Positions 24,508-32,350 of a stretch of 64,000 bases of DNA are shown in pieces. Under the pieces are notes generated by a model. That model saw only the letters and a program-made list of their open reading frames with translations, was not told where the DNA came from and ran no database searches. Positions within the stretch are counted from its first letter, which is position 1; each line of letters starts with the position of its first letter. Source of the DNA: Peterkaempfera sp044755465 (GTDB lineage: Bacteria > Actinomycetota > Actinomycetes > Streptomycetales > Streptomycetaceae); assembly GCF_044755465.1 (NCBI RefSeq), contig NZ_JBIVRB010000017.1, forward strand, positions 62,001 to 126,000, written 5' to 3'. Both the position numbers and the translations under genes were made by a program.

Positions 24508-26049
24508 TCAGCCGAGGTCGGCCCAGCGGCCGGTGCGCCAGCCGTCGAGGTCGTAGTCGTCCATCGCCTTCTGGACGAAGTCGCCGTAGTTGTCGAGCAG
24601 CCCGGCCGCCCGGGTCCAGTTCAGGGTGTCCAGCCGGACCTGGTCCGGGCCGCCGGCGTAGTTGAGCTCGTACAGCTCGTGGCGGCCGCCGAACTCGGAG
24701 CCGATGGCGTCCCAGGCGAGCTTGAAGAGCTTGGCGCGCTCCTCGGCGCTGCCGCCGGAGCCCCGGTAGTAGCGGTCGAACAGCGGGCGCAGCTCGGCGC
24801 TCTGCAGGTCCTTGTTGCTGGACGGGGTCATCAGCAGGGCGCCGGCCAGGTGCTCCTCGAAGAAGCGGTGGGTGCGGTCCCAGCTGATCGGGGCCAGGGC
24901 GCGGTAGCCGGCCGAGTAGTCCATCCGGGGCAGTACGGTGCCGCCCTCGCCGGGCTCGGGGTCCATCGCCATGGCGGTGGTGACGGCCCAGGTCTGGTGG
25001 CGCCAGGCGAGCAGCTCGCCGAGCCCGGCCTGGACGCCGCGGAACTTGTCGGTGCCGTTGAGCCGGGTGCCCCGGTCCAGGATGCCGGCCATGAACTCCA
25101 GCTTCACGGCCATCCGGATCGCGCCCTGGAAGAAGCCGCGGCTCAGCAGGCCGGAGCGCGGGAAGTACTGGTTGATCTTCTCGGTGTCCCGGTAGATCAG
25201 CACGTTCTCCCACGGGATGAACGCCTTGTCGAAGACCAGCACCGCGTCGTTCTCGTCGAACCGGCTGGAGAGCGGGTTGTCGAACGGGCTGGCGGCCTTC
25301 TGCTCGTACGAGGAGCGGCAGATGACCTTCATCCCGGGGGTGTTCAGCGGCGCCAGGAAGGCCAGGGCCATGTCCTCGGCCTTGCCCTGCTCCAGGTTGG
25401 CCAGGTGGATCTGGCCGACGAAGGCCACGTGGGTGAGGGCGGAGGCGGTCGCCATCAGCTTGGCGCCCTCGACGATGATGCCGTCGTCGCGCTCCTCGAC
25501 CACCCGCAGGTACACATCGGGGATGTCGTGGGCGGCCTTGTGCCGGTCGACCGGCGGGTTGACGATCGCGTGGCTGATCGACAGGCCCTGCCGGGCGTAC
25601 TTCTCGTACCAGGCGCGGGCGTTGTCACCGAACGGCTCGTAGAAGTCGTGGGTGACCGCCAGGCCGGCCATGAAGGACGCCTTGTAGTCGGGCGTCCGGT
25701 TCATGAAGCCGTAGCTGAGCCGCGCCCAGTGCTCGATGGCGTCGCGGGCCTTGACCAGGTCGTCGGCGGTGTGGGCCGGGGTGAAGAAGCGGTGGACCCG
25801 GGCACCGGTGTACCGGTCCACCGTGGTCATCATGTCCTTGGTGTCCGGGTGGTGCAGCGCGTCGTACAGGTGAGCCGTCGAGCGGGCGGCGTTGCGGAAC
25901 GCCGGGTGCTCGGTGACGTCCTTGACCAGCTCACCGTCGATGTACACCTGGCGGCCGTCGCACAGGCTCTCCAGGTAGGTGTCGCCGGTCAACAGGTCGT
26001 TGGGCGCCTCGACGCCCGACTGTTCCGGGTCGGTAGCAGCCTGAGCCAT
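24508..26049 (-). CDS. 4-hydroxyphenylacetate 3-monooxygenase family (HpaB-type) oxygenase
   Basis: 513 residues, full length. FMNRTPDYKASFMAG (about 110), the HAIVNPPVDR segment (about 160) and AFIPWENVLIYRD (about 270) match the substrate and FADH2 sites of HpaB-like enzymes. These ortho-hydroxylate phenols such as 4-hydroxyphenylacetate, p-coumarate or tyrosyl carriers to catechols using FADH2 from a reductase. Good ribosome site GAGAGGAACC before ATG 26049. It heads a leftward run of at least six genes. With a local TyrA producing 4-hydroxyphenylpyruvate, a tyrosine-derived phenol is the likely substrate. Confidence 0.93.
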   Translation of the reverse strand: MAQAATDPEQSGVEAPNDLLTGDTYLESLCDGRQVYIDGELVKDVTEHPAFRNAARSTAHLYDALHHPDTKDMMTTVDRYTGARVHRFFTPAHTADDLVKARDAIEHWARLSYGFMNRTPDYKASFMAGLAVTHDFYEPFGDNARAWYEKYARQGLSISHAIVNPPVDRHKAAHDIPDVYLRVVEERDDGIIVEGAKLMATASALTHVAFVGQIHLANLEQGKAEDMALAFLAPLNTPGMKVICRSSYEQKAASPFDNPLSSRFDENDAVLVFDKAFIPWENVLIYRDTEKINQYFPRSGLLSRGFFQGAIRMAVKLEFMAGILDRGTRLNGTDKFRGVQAGLGELLAWRHQTWAVTTAMAMDPEPGEGGTVLPRMDYSAGYRALAPISWDRTHRFFEEHLAGALLMTPSSNKDLQSAELRPLFDRYYRGSGGSAEERAKLFKLAWDAIGSEFGGRHELYELNYAGGPDQVRLDTLNWTRAAGLLDNYGDFVQKAMDDYDLDGWRTGRWADLG

Positions 26050-26829
26050 GGTGGTTCCTCTCTGGATTCGAACGTGCGGGCAGCGGTGCGACTACCGGTA
26101 CCGCGGGGGACGGGGCCGCCCTCGGCCGCCGGCCGAAGGGGCCCGGTGCGGTGGTCTCCTGGCCTGCGGCTGTCCGGGGCCAGAGGCTGCGGCCCTCGTG
26201 GGGCTGTGGTGACAAAACTAGGCAAGGATTCCGGGTCGCAGTTGCGCTGTCGCGCACGGCATCTGGCAACTCCGTGCACACCGGGTGCCACCGGTCCGCC
26301 GGGCGCCGGCGGACGGCTCCGGGCGCCCTGGGGAGAGGGCCGCGCACGGGTGGCGCGGGCGCGTTCGGGGGCCGGGGCGATGGGCCCCCACCTGCGCCGA
26401 CGGCGTGAAGGAATTCTTCCGCGCGGCCATTCATCCGGCCGGGGAAAGCGCATACGAATCTATTGCCGCGATTTTTTTGCCGCCCTTGCCGCAGACTCTT
26501 GATCAGCGGCGACTTGTTCTTTCCGGGGCGCGAGAATGGCGAACGGACCGGGCTTGCGGCGATATCCCGGCCGCCGGCCCGGCCGTTGCACGGCATGCGA
26601 ACGGACGGACGAGCGGGCGGGCCGGGCGGGCCGGGCGGGCCGGGCGGGCCGGGCGGGCGGGCGGGGACGCTGTGCGGACGGGGGAGGTGCGCGGACGGGG
26701 AGGTGCGCGGGTGGGGACGGCAGGGCACGGCGGGGCGGCCCGGGGCGGTCGGGTCGCCACCGCGGCCGCCGGCGCTGCCCAGGCCGGTCCGTCGGCGGCC
26801 TGGCGCAGCGATGGGGGGTAGGGGTCGGG
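26050..26829. other. 780-bp intergenic region upstream of the HpaB operon
   Basis: No gene is supported. The stretch 26410-26560 is less GC-rich (ATACGAATCTATTGCCGCGATTT region) and probably holds the HpaB-operon promoter. No ATACC/GGTAT palindrome is present here, in contrast to the other divergent gaps of the cluster. The part next to the TetR gene carries a 9-bp repeat (26613-26665). Confidence 0.5.
26613..26665. repeat. 9-bp tandem repeat CCGGGCGGG
   Basis: Four exact copies of CCGGGCGGG at 26622-26657, with partial copies on both sides, between the HpaB and TetR genes. Confidence 0.8.
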
Positions 26830-27477
26830 TCAGGCCCGGACGGCGAAGAGCACCAACTCCCGCAGCTCCGCCCACCGCTCGTCCATGTCCTTGCGCTGGT
26901 GCAGGGTGGCGGAGACGTGCTGCATGCCGAAGAAGCCGGTGACGAAGACCCGGGCCACCGCGGCCGGGTCCACTCCGGCCCGCAGCTCTCCGGCGTCCTG
27001 GGCCTCGCTGAACAGCAAGGTCATCAGCTCGATCCAGCCCGCGTAGGGGGTGGGCAGCGGCAGGCCGATGAGGCTGTTCTCGATCTGGAGCCGGGCGCCG
27101 GCCTGGACGACGATGTCATGGGCGAACGCGTCCGCCGCCCCGTCGAGCACGGCCATGGCGGTGTCCAGCGCGCCCAGGCGCTGGGCCCGGACCCCTTCGA
27201 GCAGGACGGACCAGCGGGCGTAGTGCCCCTCCACCACCGCGACGGCGAGCAGGTCCTTGCTGGGGAAGTGGAAGTAGACGGCGCCCTTCGTCATGCCGAT
27301 GCGGGTGGCGACGTCCTGGACCGAGGTGCCCTTGAAGCCGTGCTCGGCGAACAGCTCCGCCGCGCACAGCAGGATCTTGGCCCGGGTGCGCATCGCCCGG
27401 TCCTGGGAAAGGTCGGGGCTCTGGCCCGCACGGGAGGGATGGATCTCCCAGCCCGGTACGGGGGATGACGGTTTCAC
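26830..27477 (-). CDS. TetR-family gamma-butyrolactone receptor homologue
   Basis: 215 residues from GTG 27477, chosen because AGGAGAGG lies 7 nt upstream; an open frame continues to 27540. The HTH region (CAAELFAEHGFKGTSVQDV, GMTKGAVYFHFPSKDLLA) is that of ArpA/ScbR receptors. The ligand domain has PYAGWIELMTLLFSEA with the tryptophan expected in the hormone pocket, then QDAGELRAGVDP and FGMQHVSATLHQRKDM. It is divergent from the AfsA-type synthase with operator 4 between them, the usual receptor-synthase arrangement. Most likely the true hormone receptor of the cluster. Confidence 0.88.
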   Translation of the reverse strand: MKPSSPVPGWEIHPSRAGQSPDLSQDRAMRTRAKILLCAAELFAEHGFKGTSVQDVATRIGMTKGAVYFHFPSKDLLAVAVVEGHYARWSVLLEGVRAQRLGALDTAMAVLDGAADAFAHDIVVQAGARLQIENSLIGLPLPTPYAGWIELMTLLFSEAQDAGELRAGVDPAAVARVFVTGFFGMQHVSATLHQRKDMDERWAELRELVLFAVRA

Positions 27478-27553
27478 GCTAATGCCTCTCCTGGGGGCCG
27501 GGGGCCTGCTGCGGGGAGCAACAGGTAAAGCGGGTTGCAAGACCTCTTGTTAT

Positions 27554-27571
27554 ATACATTCCGGAAGGTAT
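27554..27571. promoter_or_regulatory. ARE-type palindromic operator 4
   Basis: ATACATTCCGGAAGGTAT, embedded in AT-rich TATATAC...TATATTTT, 77 bp upstream of the receptor start and 351 bp upstream of the AfsA-type start. It probably overlaps one or both divergent promoters (a TTGCAA box is at 27535-27540). Confidence 0.75.
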
Positions 27572-27921
27572 ATTTTGGCCGCGCAAGAGACCGGTACGAC
27601 AAGCATCGACGCACGGCCTCGATCAATCATGCCCGACTGGGGGACCGGTACGCATGGGGGCGAGGCGTTCGACCGGCATCTGCGCACGGGGGGATCGACC
27701 GGCTCACGTCGGGGCGGGGCGCGCGCACTGCGTACAACCCGCCCGCACCACTGCGTAGTCGGCGTGGTCCCGAGGACGCGCAACCTCACCCATGCGAGCA
27801 GCCGCACCTCGACCGCATCCCGTACGCCATCCTCGCCGGGCGCCCGCCGCGCGGATCGCCACCGCTGCCCGACCGTCGCCAGGACGACAACCTCACACCC
27901 ATGTCCGGGAGGAGCACGTCC
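27572..27921 (+). other. Long leader region before the AfsA-type gene
   Basis: 350 bp between operator 4 and the AfsA-type start. The frame of that gene is open throughout, but composition and lack of a ribosome site argue for untranslated leader. No RNA structure that I can name. Confidence 0.4.
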
Positions 27922-28956
27922 ATGTCCGATGTCATGCCCGAAATACTCTCGCCGCTGCACACCCTCGGCACCCTCTCCGCCCCGCGAGCAAGCCTGACCC
28001 CAGCCGTCGGACGGCGGATCACCCCCGCCGACGTGCACAAGACGACCGACACCGAGGTACTGCTGACCGGCTCCCGCAGACTGGGCGAGGACCGGTTCGA
28101 GGTGGCGGCGCACTGGCCCCGCAACCACTTCCTGCACCAGAGCGCCGTCGATCCCGGCATCGACCCGCTGCTGATGATGGAGACGGTGCGGCAGTCCGCC
28201 ATCCACTTGTCCCATGAATTTTACCATGTACCTGACACTTTTCCATTCGTCATGCTCTCCCTGGAGGTCGATCTCGACCCGGCGACCGCGATCGGCGGCG
28301 GCTCCCCGCTCCCGCCGCCTATCCTGCTGACGGTGACCCTCACCCGGACCACCGCCCACGCACACCGCCACCAGCTGGCACTGGACGCCGACATCCGCAT
28401 CGCCGGCCGGCCCTGCGGCCGGGCCAGCACACGGTGGGAGGCGATGGACCCGCGCTGCTACCACGCACTGCGCCGCCGAGGCCGCGCCCAGGCCCCCACC
28501 GACAGGGACGCCGCGGAGCGCCCCCCGGTGCTCCCGCTGCCGCCCGCCGTCCTCGGCTACGAGCACCAGCGGGACGTACTGCTGGCCGCCAGCACCGCCG
28601 ACACCGCCGGCACCTGGCTGCTGGACCTGGACCGCAGCCACCCGGTGCTGTTCGAGCACTCCTCGGACCACATCCCGGGAATGGTGCTCGCAGAAGCGTT
28701 CCGGCAGGCCTGCCTGCTGACCGGCGGGGCCAACCCGGCCGCGCACCACCGGTTCACCACCGGGAGGATCACCTTCGAGACGTTCGGTGAACTCGACCCC
28801 CCGGTGGCCATCACCGTACGGCCCGAACCCTCCGGCACCGTCCACCTGACCGCCGTACAGCAGGGCCGGCAACTCGCCACCGCCCAGCTGCACGGAGCCC
28901 GGAGGAACCGCGACGACAGCCTCGTCGCGCCGCAGCGGGAGGTCACCCCGTGTTGA
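27922..28956 (+). CDS. AfsA/MmfL-type signalling-molecule synthase
   Basis: 344 residues from ATG 27922, with GGAGGAG 8 nt upstream. Two AfsA hot-dog repeats are visible: residues ~30-165 (VHKTTDTEVLLTGSRRL, AAHWPRNHFLHQ, DPLLMMETVRQSAIHLSHEF) and ~225-340 (HPVLFEHSSDHIPGMVLAEAFRQA). The family joins a beta-ketoacyl group to dihydroxyacetone phosphate, the first committed step to gamma-butyrolactones, butenolides and methylenomycin furans. No butenolide reductase or phosphatase gene is beside it; the partner is a flavoprotein gene that overlaps its stop by 7 bp. Likely controlled by operator 4. Confidence 0.9.
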   Translation: MSDVMPEILSPLHTLGTLSAPRASLTPAVGRRITPADVHKTTDTEVLLTGSRRLGEDRFEVAAHWPRNHFLHQSAVDPGIDPLLMMETVRQSAIHLSHEFYHVPDTFPFVMLSLEVDLDPATAIGGGSPLPPPILLTVTLTRTTAHAHRHQLALDADIRIAGRPCGRASTRWEAMDPRCYHALRRRGRAQAPTDRDAAERPPVLPLPPAVLGYEHQRDVLLAASTADTAGTWLLDLDRSHPVLFEHSSDHIPGMVLAEAFRQACLLTGGANPAAHHRFTTGRITFETFGELDPPVAITVRPEPSGTVHLTAVQQGRQLATAQLHGARRNRDDSLVAPQREVTPC

Positions 28957-30110
28957 CGCGCCCTCAAGCCACCCCGGTGCCGGTACCGTTACCGCCGCCT
29001 CCGGCCCGCACCCTGCTGGACAACGTCGCCGACATCACCCGCCTGGCCGAGGAGACCGGGCCGCTGCTGGAGCAGCAGCACCGGCTCACCCCCGAGCTGG
29101 CCGAAGCACTCAGCACGGCCGGCTTCGCCCGGCACTTCGTCCCGGCCCGCTGGGGCGGCACGGCCGGGGACTTCGCCACCGCCACCGCCGCGAGCGCCCT
29201 GCTGGGCGAGTGCTGCACCTCCACCGCGTGGTGCGCCAGCCTGTACGCGGCCCACGGCCGGCTGGCCGCCTACCTGCCCGAGGCCGGACAGCGCGACCTG
29301 TGGGCGGCCTCGCCCGATGTGCGGATCGCCGCCGCGATCGTCCCGCCGCCCGGCGGCGCGACCCGCGTCCCCGGCGGCTGGCGGCTCAGCGGCCGGTGGG
29401 CACCGGCCAGCGGCGCCGACCACGCGCACTGGGCGCTGCTGGCCGCCGACACCGACACCGACGGCGGGGGGCGGGAGCGCAGGATCTTCGCCCTGCCCCG
29501 GACCGACTACGAAGTGCTGGACACCTGGCGCAACATGGGCCTGAAGGGCACCGGCAGCAACACCGTCGCCGTCAAGGGCGCCGTCGTCCCGGCGTACCGG
29601 TCCTTCACCCTGGCAGGGCTCGACCAGGTGCGGCCCGGGGTGGCGCGCTGCCACGCGGTCCCCCTCAAGCTGGTGTCCTCGCTCCAGTTCGCCGCCCCGA
29701 TCCTCGGCGCGACCCGGGCCGCGCTGCGCATCTGGACCGCCGACATGGCGGCCCGGCGCAGCCCGGACGGCCGACCCGCCCGCGACCTGCCCACCGTCCA
29801 GCAGGTGCTGGCCCGCTCCTCGGCCGACATCCACGTCGCCGGGCTGCTGATGGAGTACGCCTGCCGGCGGGCGGACCACGCCGAACCCACGCCGCTCACC
29901 GTCGCGGAGAACCTGCGCGACCTCGCGGTGGCGGCCGACCTGTGCGCCACCGCCGCCGGGCAGCTGCTCCGCGCCTCCGGCGCCCACGCCCAGCGCCAGA
30001 CCGACCCCATGCAGCGCCGCTGGCTGGACGTCATCTCCGCCTGCGGCCACGCCGCCCTCGACCTCAACACCGCCGCCACCCTCCACGCCCACGCCACCTT
30101 CCCCTCCTGA
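28950..30110 (+). CDS. Acyl-CoA dehydrogenase-fold flavoprotein (class D monooxygenase-like)
   Basis: 386 residues, GTG 28950 overlapping the AfsA-type stop and preceded by GGGAGG. TPELAEALSTAGFARHFVP, GWRLSGRWAPASGADHAHWA and the substrate-loop NMGLKGTGSNTV follow the HsaA/ActVA-ORF5 type of acyl-CoA dehydrogenase-fold flavin monooxygenases rather than true acyl-CoA dehydrogenases. Such enzymes hydroxylate using reduced flavin from a reductase. Coupling to AfsA suggests oxidation of the hormone's acyl chain, comparable in role to Aco in avenolide synthesis. A role in the main pathway is the alternative. Confidence 0.82.
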   Translation: MLTRPQATPVPVPLPPPPARTLLDNVADITRLAEETGPLLEQQHRLTPELAEALSTAGFARHFVPARWGGTAGDFATATAASALLGECCTSTAWCASLYAAHGRLAAYLPEAGQRDLWAASPDVRIAAAIVPPPGGATRVPGGWRLSGRWAPASGADHAHWALLAADTDTDGGGRERRIFALPRTDYEVLDTWRNMGLKGTGSNTVAVKGAVVPAYRSFTLAGLDQVRPGVARCHAVPLKLVSSLQFAAPILGATRAALRIWTADMAARRSPDGRPARDLPTVQQVLARSSADIHVAGLLMEYACRRADHAEPTPLTVAENLRDLAVAADLCATAAGQLLRASGAHAQRQTDPMQRRWLDVISACGHAALDLNTAATLHAHATFPS

Positions 30111-30297
30111 CCCCCCTTCCGGCCCCGACCCCGCCCGGGGCCGGGGCCGACCGGCGCGGAACCCGCCTCCGCGATCAGTCGCAGGCGGCTTGCACGGCAC
30201 GCAGGAAAGCCGGCCACTGTCCGCCGCCGGCCCCGCCGCGCCGTGAGCCGTGGAGCCGCGGGGTCCGCCTCAGCGGGCGGGGGACGACGTGATCGGT

Positions 30298-30918
30298 TCA
30301 CGGCACCTTGCGGAGCACCAGCGTGCTCCAGTGCACCTCCGCGCGGCCGTGGAGGTCCGACCGCTCAGCGCGGTGGACCGTCCGCAGGCCGCACCGGGCC
30401 GCCAGGGCGGCGGTCTCGTCGGCGGAGACGTCGAACATGCGCCGTCCGACCGGGACCGGGCCGTGCCGCAGCGACATGACCACCTGGCCGGCCGGTCTCA
30501 GCAACTCGGGCAACCGGCGCATGGCGGCGGTGCGCTCCGGCGCGTCCAGGTGCATCCACACGGCGGTCAGCAGCACCAGGTCGAAGTCCCCGGACAGCGT
30601 GGGCAGCGCCGGCAGGGCGTCATCGACCCAGGTGACGGCGGTGTCGGGGTGGAGGCGCCGCCCGATCTCCCGCAGCTCCGGCGTGGGCTCGACGGCCACC
30701 ACCCGATGCCCGCGAGCGGCCAGTGCGGCGGCGTCCCGACCGGTGCCGGCCCCGATGTCGGCCACCCGGCTCGGAACGGCCGGCAGCCACGCCAGCACTT
30801 CGCGGTGCACCGCCTCGAAGGCCACTCCCTCATACTGACGGGCCAACGCCTGGGCATCCTCCCCGTACCCCGCCGTCCCCGCCACGTCCACTCCCCCACC
30901 CCGCCCGGCTGTCCCCAT
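30298..30918 (-). CDS. Class I SAM-dependent methyltransferase
   Basis: 206 residues. Motif I ADIGAGTGRDAAALAARGH near residue 50, acidic VVAVEPTPELRE, and FDLVLLTAVWMHLDAPER fit the UbiE/Methyltransf_11 type. The 187-bp gap towards the previous gene holds only a weak GC hairpin (30121-30148). It is convergent with the flavoprotein gene and may lie just outside the cluster. Substrate unknown. Confidence 0.85.
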   Translation of the reverse strand: MGTAGRGGGVDVAGTAGYGEDAQALARQYEGVAFEAVHREVLAWLPAVPSRVADIGAGTGRDAAALAARGHRVVAVEPTPELREIGRRLHPDTAVTWVDDALPALPTLSGDFDLVLLTAVWMHLDAPERTAAMRRLPELLRPAGQVVMSLRHGPVPVGRRMFDVSADETAALAARCGLRTVHRAERSDLHGRAEVHWSTLVLRKVP

Positions 30919-31010
30919 ACCCGCACGCTACGACATCCCCCTCGACCGCTCCCAGCCCCTGTCGACCAGGCATGGGCTACCAGGAGACCCAGCTACGCGA
31001 AAGGTGACCG

Positions 31011-31862
31011 ATGAAACTCGCGACGTTCGATACCGGCGCCGGGCAGCATGTCGGTTGCGTCGACGGTGACGAAGTGGTGGACCTGACGGCGGCCGATCCG
31101 TCGCTGGCGACGGTGATCGAACTGCTGGAGCGCGATCCGAGGAAGGTGCGGGCTACCTCCGGCTCCGCCCCCAGGCTGCCGCTGTCGGGGGTGAAGCTGT
31201 GCGCACCGGTGCCCCGGCCGCCCAAGTTCCTCGCCATCGGTTACAACTACGCCGCGCATCTCGAAGAGACCCACATGGAGCGGCCCAGCCGCCAGGCCTG
31301 GTTCAACAAGCAGCAGACCAGCATCATCGGGCCCGGCGATCCCATCTGGGTCCCGGCGATCGCCCCGGACGAGGTCGACTACGAGGGCGAACTCGCCGTG
31401 GTGATCGGCAAGCGCTGCAAGAACGTCCCGAACGACGAGCACGCGGTGCTGGACGTCATCGCGGGGTTCACCATCGTCAACGACGTGAGCGTGCGCGACT
31501 GGCAGGCGCTTGAGCCGGGCATGGTGGTCAGCAAGTCCTTCGACACCCACGGCGCGATCGGCCCGTGGATCGTCACCCCGGACGAGATCGGTGACCCGCT
31601 CGACCTGCGGCTGCGTACATACGTCAGTGGCGACTTGCGCCAGGACGGACATACGGCGGACATGCTGTTCAACCTCTACGAGCAGGTCGCCTACCTGTCC
31701 AGTGCGTTCACCCTGGAGGTCGGCGACGTCCTGTCCACCGGCACCCCGAGCGGCATCGCCTGGCACCGGCCCGGCAGGTACCTCAAGGCGGGCGACACCG
31801 TCCGCATCGAGATCGAGAAGATCGGAACGCTGGAGAACCCCGTCATCGACGAACCCCACTGA
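31011..31862 (+). CDS. Fumarylacetoacetate hydrolase (FAH)-family protein
   Basis: 283 residues. KFLAIGYNYAAHLEE, the metal-site VDYEGELAVVIGK and DVLSTGTPSGIA are the FAH hallmarks. Members hydrolyse or decarboxylate beta-diketo acids in aromatic catabolism or act as acylpyruvases. GAAAGGTGACCG precedes ATG 31011. Next to the tRNA and core genes it is probably a general hydrolase; a link to catechol products of the cluster is possible but not shown. Confidence 0.88.
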   Translation: MKLATFDTGAGQHVGCVDGDEVVDLTAADPSLATVIELLERDPRKVRATSGSAPRLPLSGVKLCAPVPRPPKFLAIGYNYAAHLEETHMERPSRQAWFNKQQTSIIGPGDPIWVPAIAPDEVDYEGELAVVIGKRCKNVPNDEHAVLDVIAGFTIVNDVSVRDWQALEPGMVVSKSFDTHGAIGPWIVTPDEIGDPLDLRLRTYVSGDLRQDGHTADMLFNLYEQVAYLSSAFTLEVGDVLSTGTPSGIAWHRPGRYLKAGDTVRIEIEKIGTLENPVIDEPH

Positions 31863-31925
31863 CCACCCGCACCTTGGACAACCGACGTGCTTGCGTTCTC
31901 CGTCTCGTCTCCTACCTGAGGCAAA

Positions 31926-31960
31926 AGACGCCCCCAGCCATGATCGACTGGGGGCGTTCT
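31926..31960. terminator. Bidirectional terminator between FAH gene and tRNA-Thr
   Basis: AGACGCCCCCAG (31926-31937) pairs with CTGGGGGCGTTCT (31948-31960); A-rich on the left and T-rich on the right, so it works as an intrinsic terminator in both directions. Confidence 0.85.
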
Positions 31961-31977
31961 TACTGGTCAGACTATGA

Positions 31978-32050
31978 GCCGCGTGTCGGATTCGAACCGA
32001 CGACCCTCGCTTTACAAGAGCGACGCTCTGGCCAGCTGAGCTAACGCGGC
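31978..32050 (-). tRNA. tRNA-Thr (anticodon TGT)
   Basis: 73 nt. On the minus strand the acceptor arms GCCGCGT and ACGCGGC pair over 7 bp, the T-arm contains GGTTCGAATCC, and the anticodon loop CTTGTAA gives TGT (threonine, ACA). CCA is not encoded. The 3' end faces the accessory region on the left. Confidence 0.96.
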
Positions 32051-32216
32051 GTGGTGGCCGTCCGCAGCGGACCACGGCGGCACCGGCATGGAGTCTACCG
32101 GGGTGGTGGGGTGGTGGGGGCGGGGAACGGATCTTTGGGGTGGGGGGATGGGGCAGTAGCGGGGGGTGTGTCGTGAATGTCACCGGATTGATGCCCAAAT
32201 CGGTGGCAGGGAGGTG

Positions 32217-32245
32217 CTGACAAGGAAAGGAACGCCGGGTAGCGT
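32217..32245 (+). promoter_or_regulatory. Probable msiK promoter
   Basis: CTGACA (32217-32222), 17-bp spacer, TAGCGT (32240-32245), 105 bp before the ATP-binding protein start, in a 300-bp gene-free region (32051-32350). Confidence 0.55.
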
Positions 32246-32263
32246 CGGGTGAGTCGGCCTGCA

Positions 32264-32279
32264 AGTGGACTAGACCACT
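32264..32279. promoter_or_regulatory. DasR-responsive element (dre) upstream of msiK
   Basis: AGTGGACTAGACCACT matches the dre consensus A(C/G)TGG(T/A)CTAGACCA(C/G)T and is symmetrical. It lies just downstream of the proposed -10, where a GntR-type DasR repressor would block transcription until glucosamine-6-phosphate accumulates. msiK is an established DasR target in S. coelicolor. Confidence 0.85.
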
Positions 32280-32350
32280 GCGGTCGGCCGTCACATCGAC
32301 CTTTACTCGGATCGTCCGGCACGTTCCTGCCGGTGGAGGAGTGCCCCACC

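Noticed and set aside
26613..26665. Repeat block considered as a CRISPR array
   Set aside because: Units are 9 bp, directly adjacent and without spacers; the other repeat blocks are the same kind. No cas genes are present.
5578..30110. Search for PKS, NRPS or carrier-protein genes
   Set aside because: No ketosynthase, condensation or peptidyl/acyl carrier motif (DSL-type) was found in any frame, although a fatty acyl-AMP ligase-like enzyme would suggest one.
31011..31862. FAH-family gene as part of a 4-hydroxyphenylacetate degradation pathway with HpaB/HpaC
   Set aside because: No ring-cleavage dioxygenase, semialdehyde dehydrogenase or isomerase is present, and the gene lies outside the operator-bounded region.
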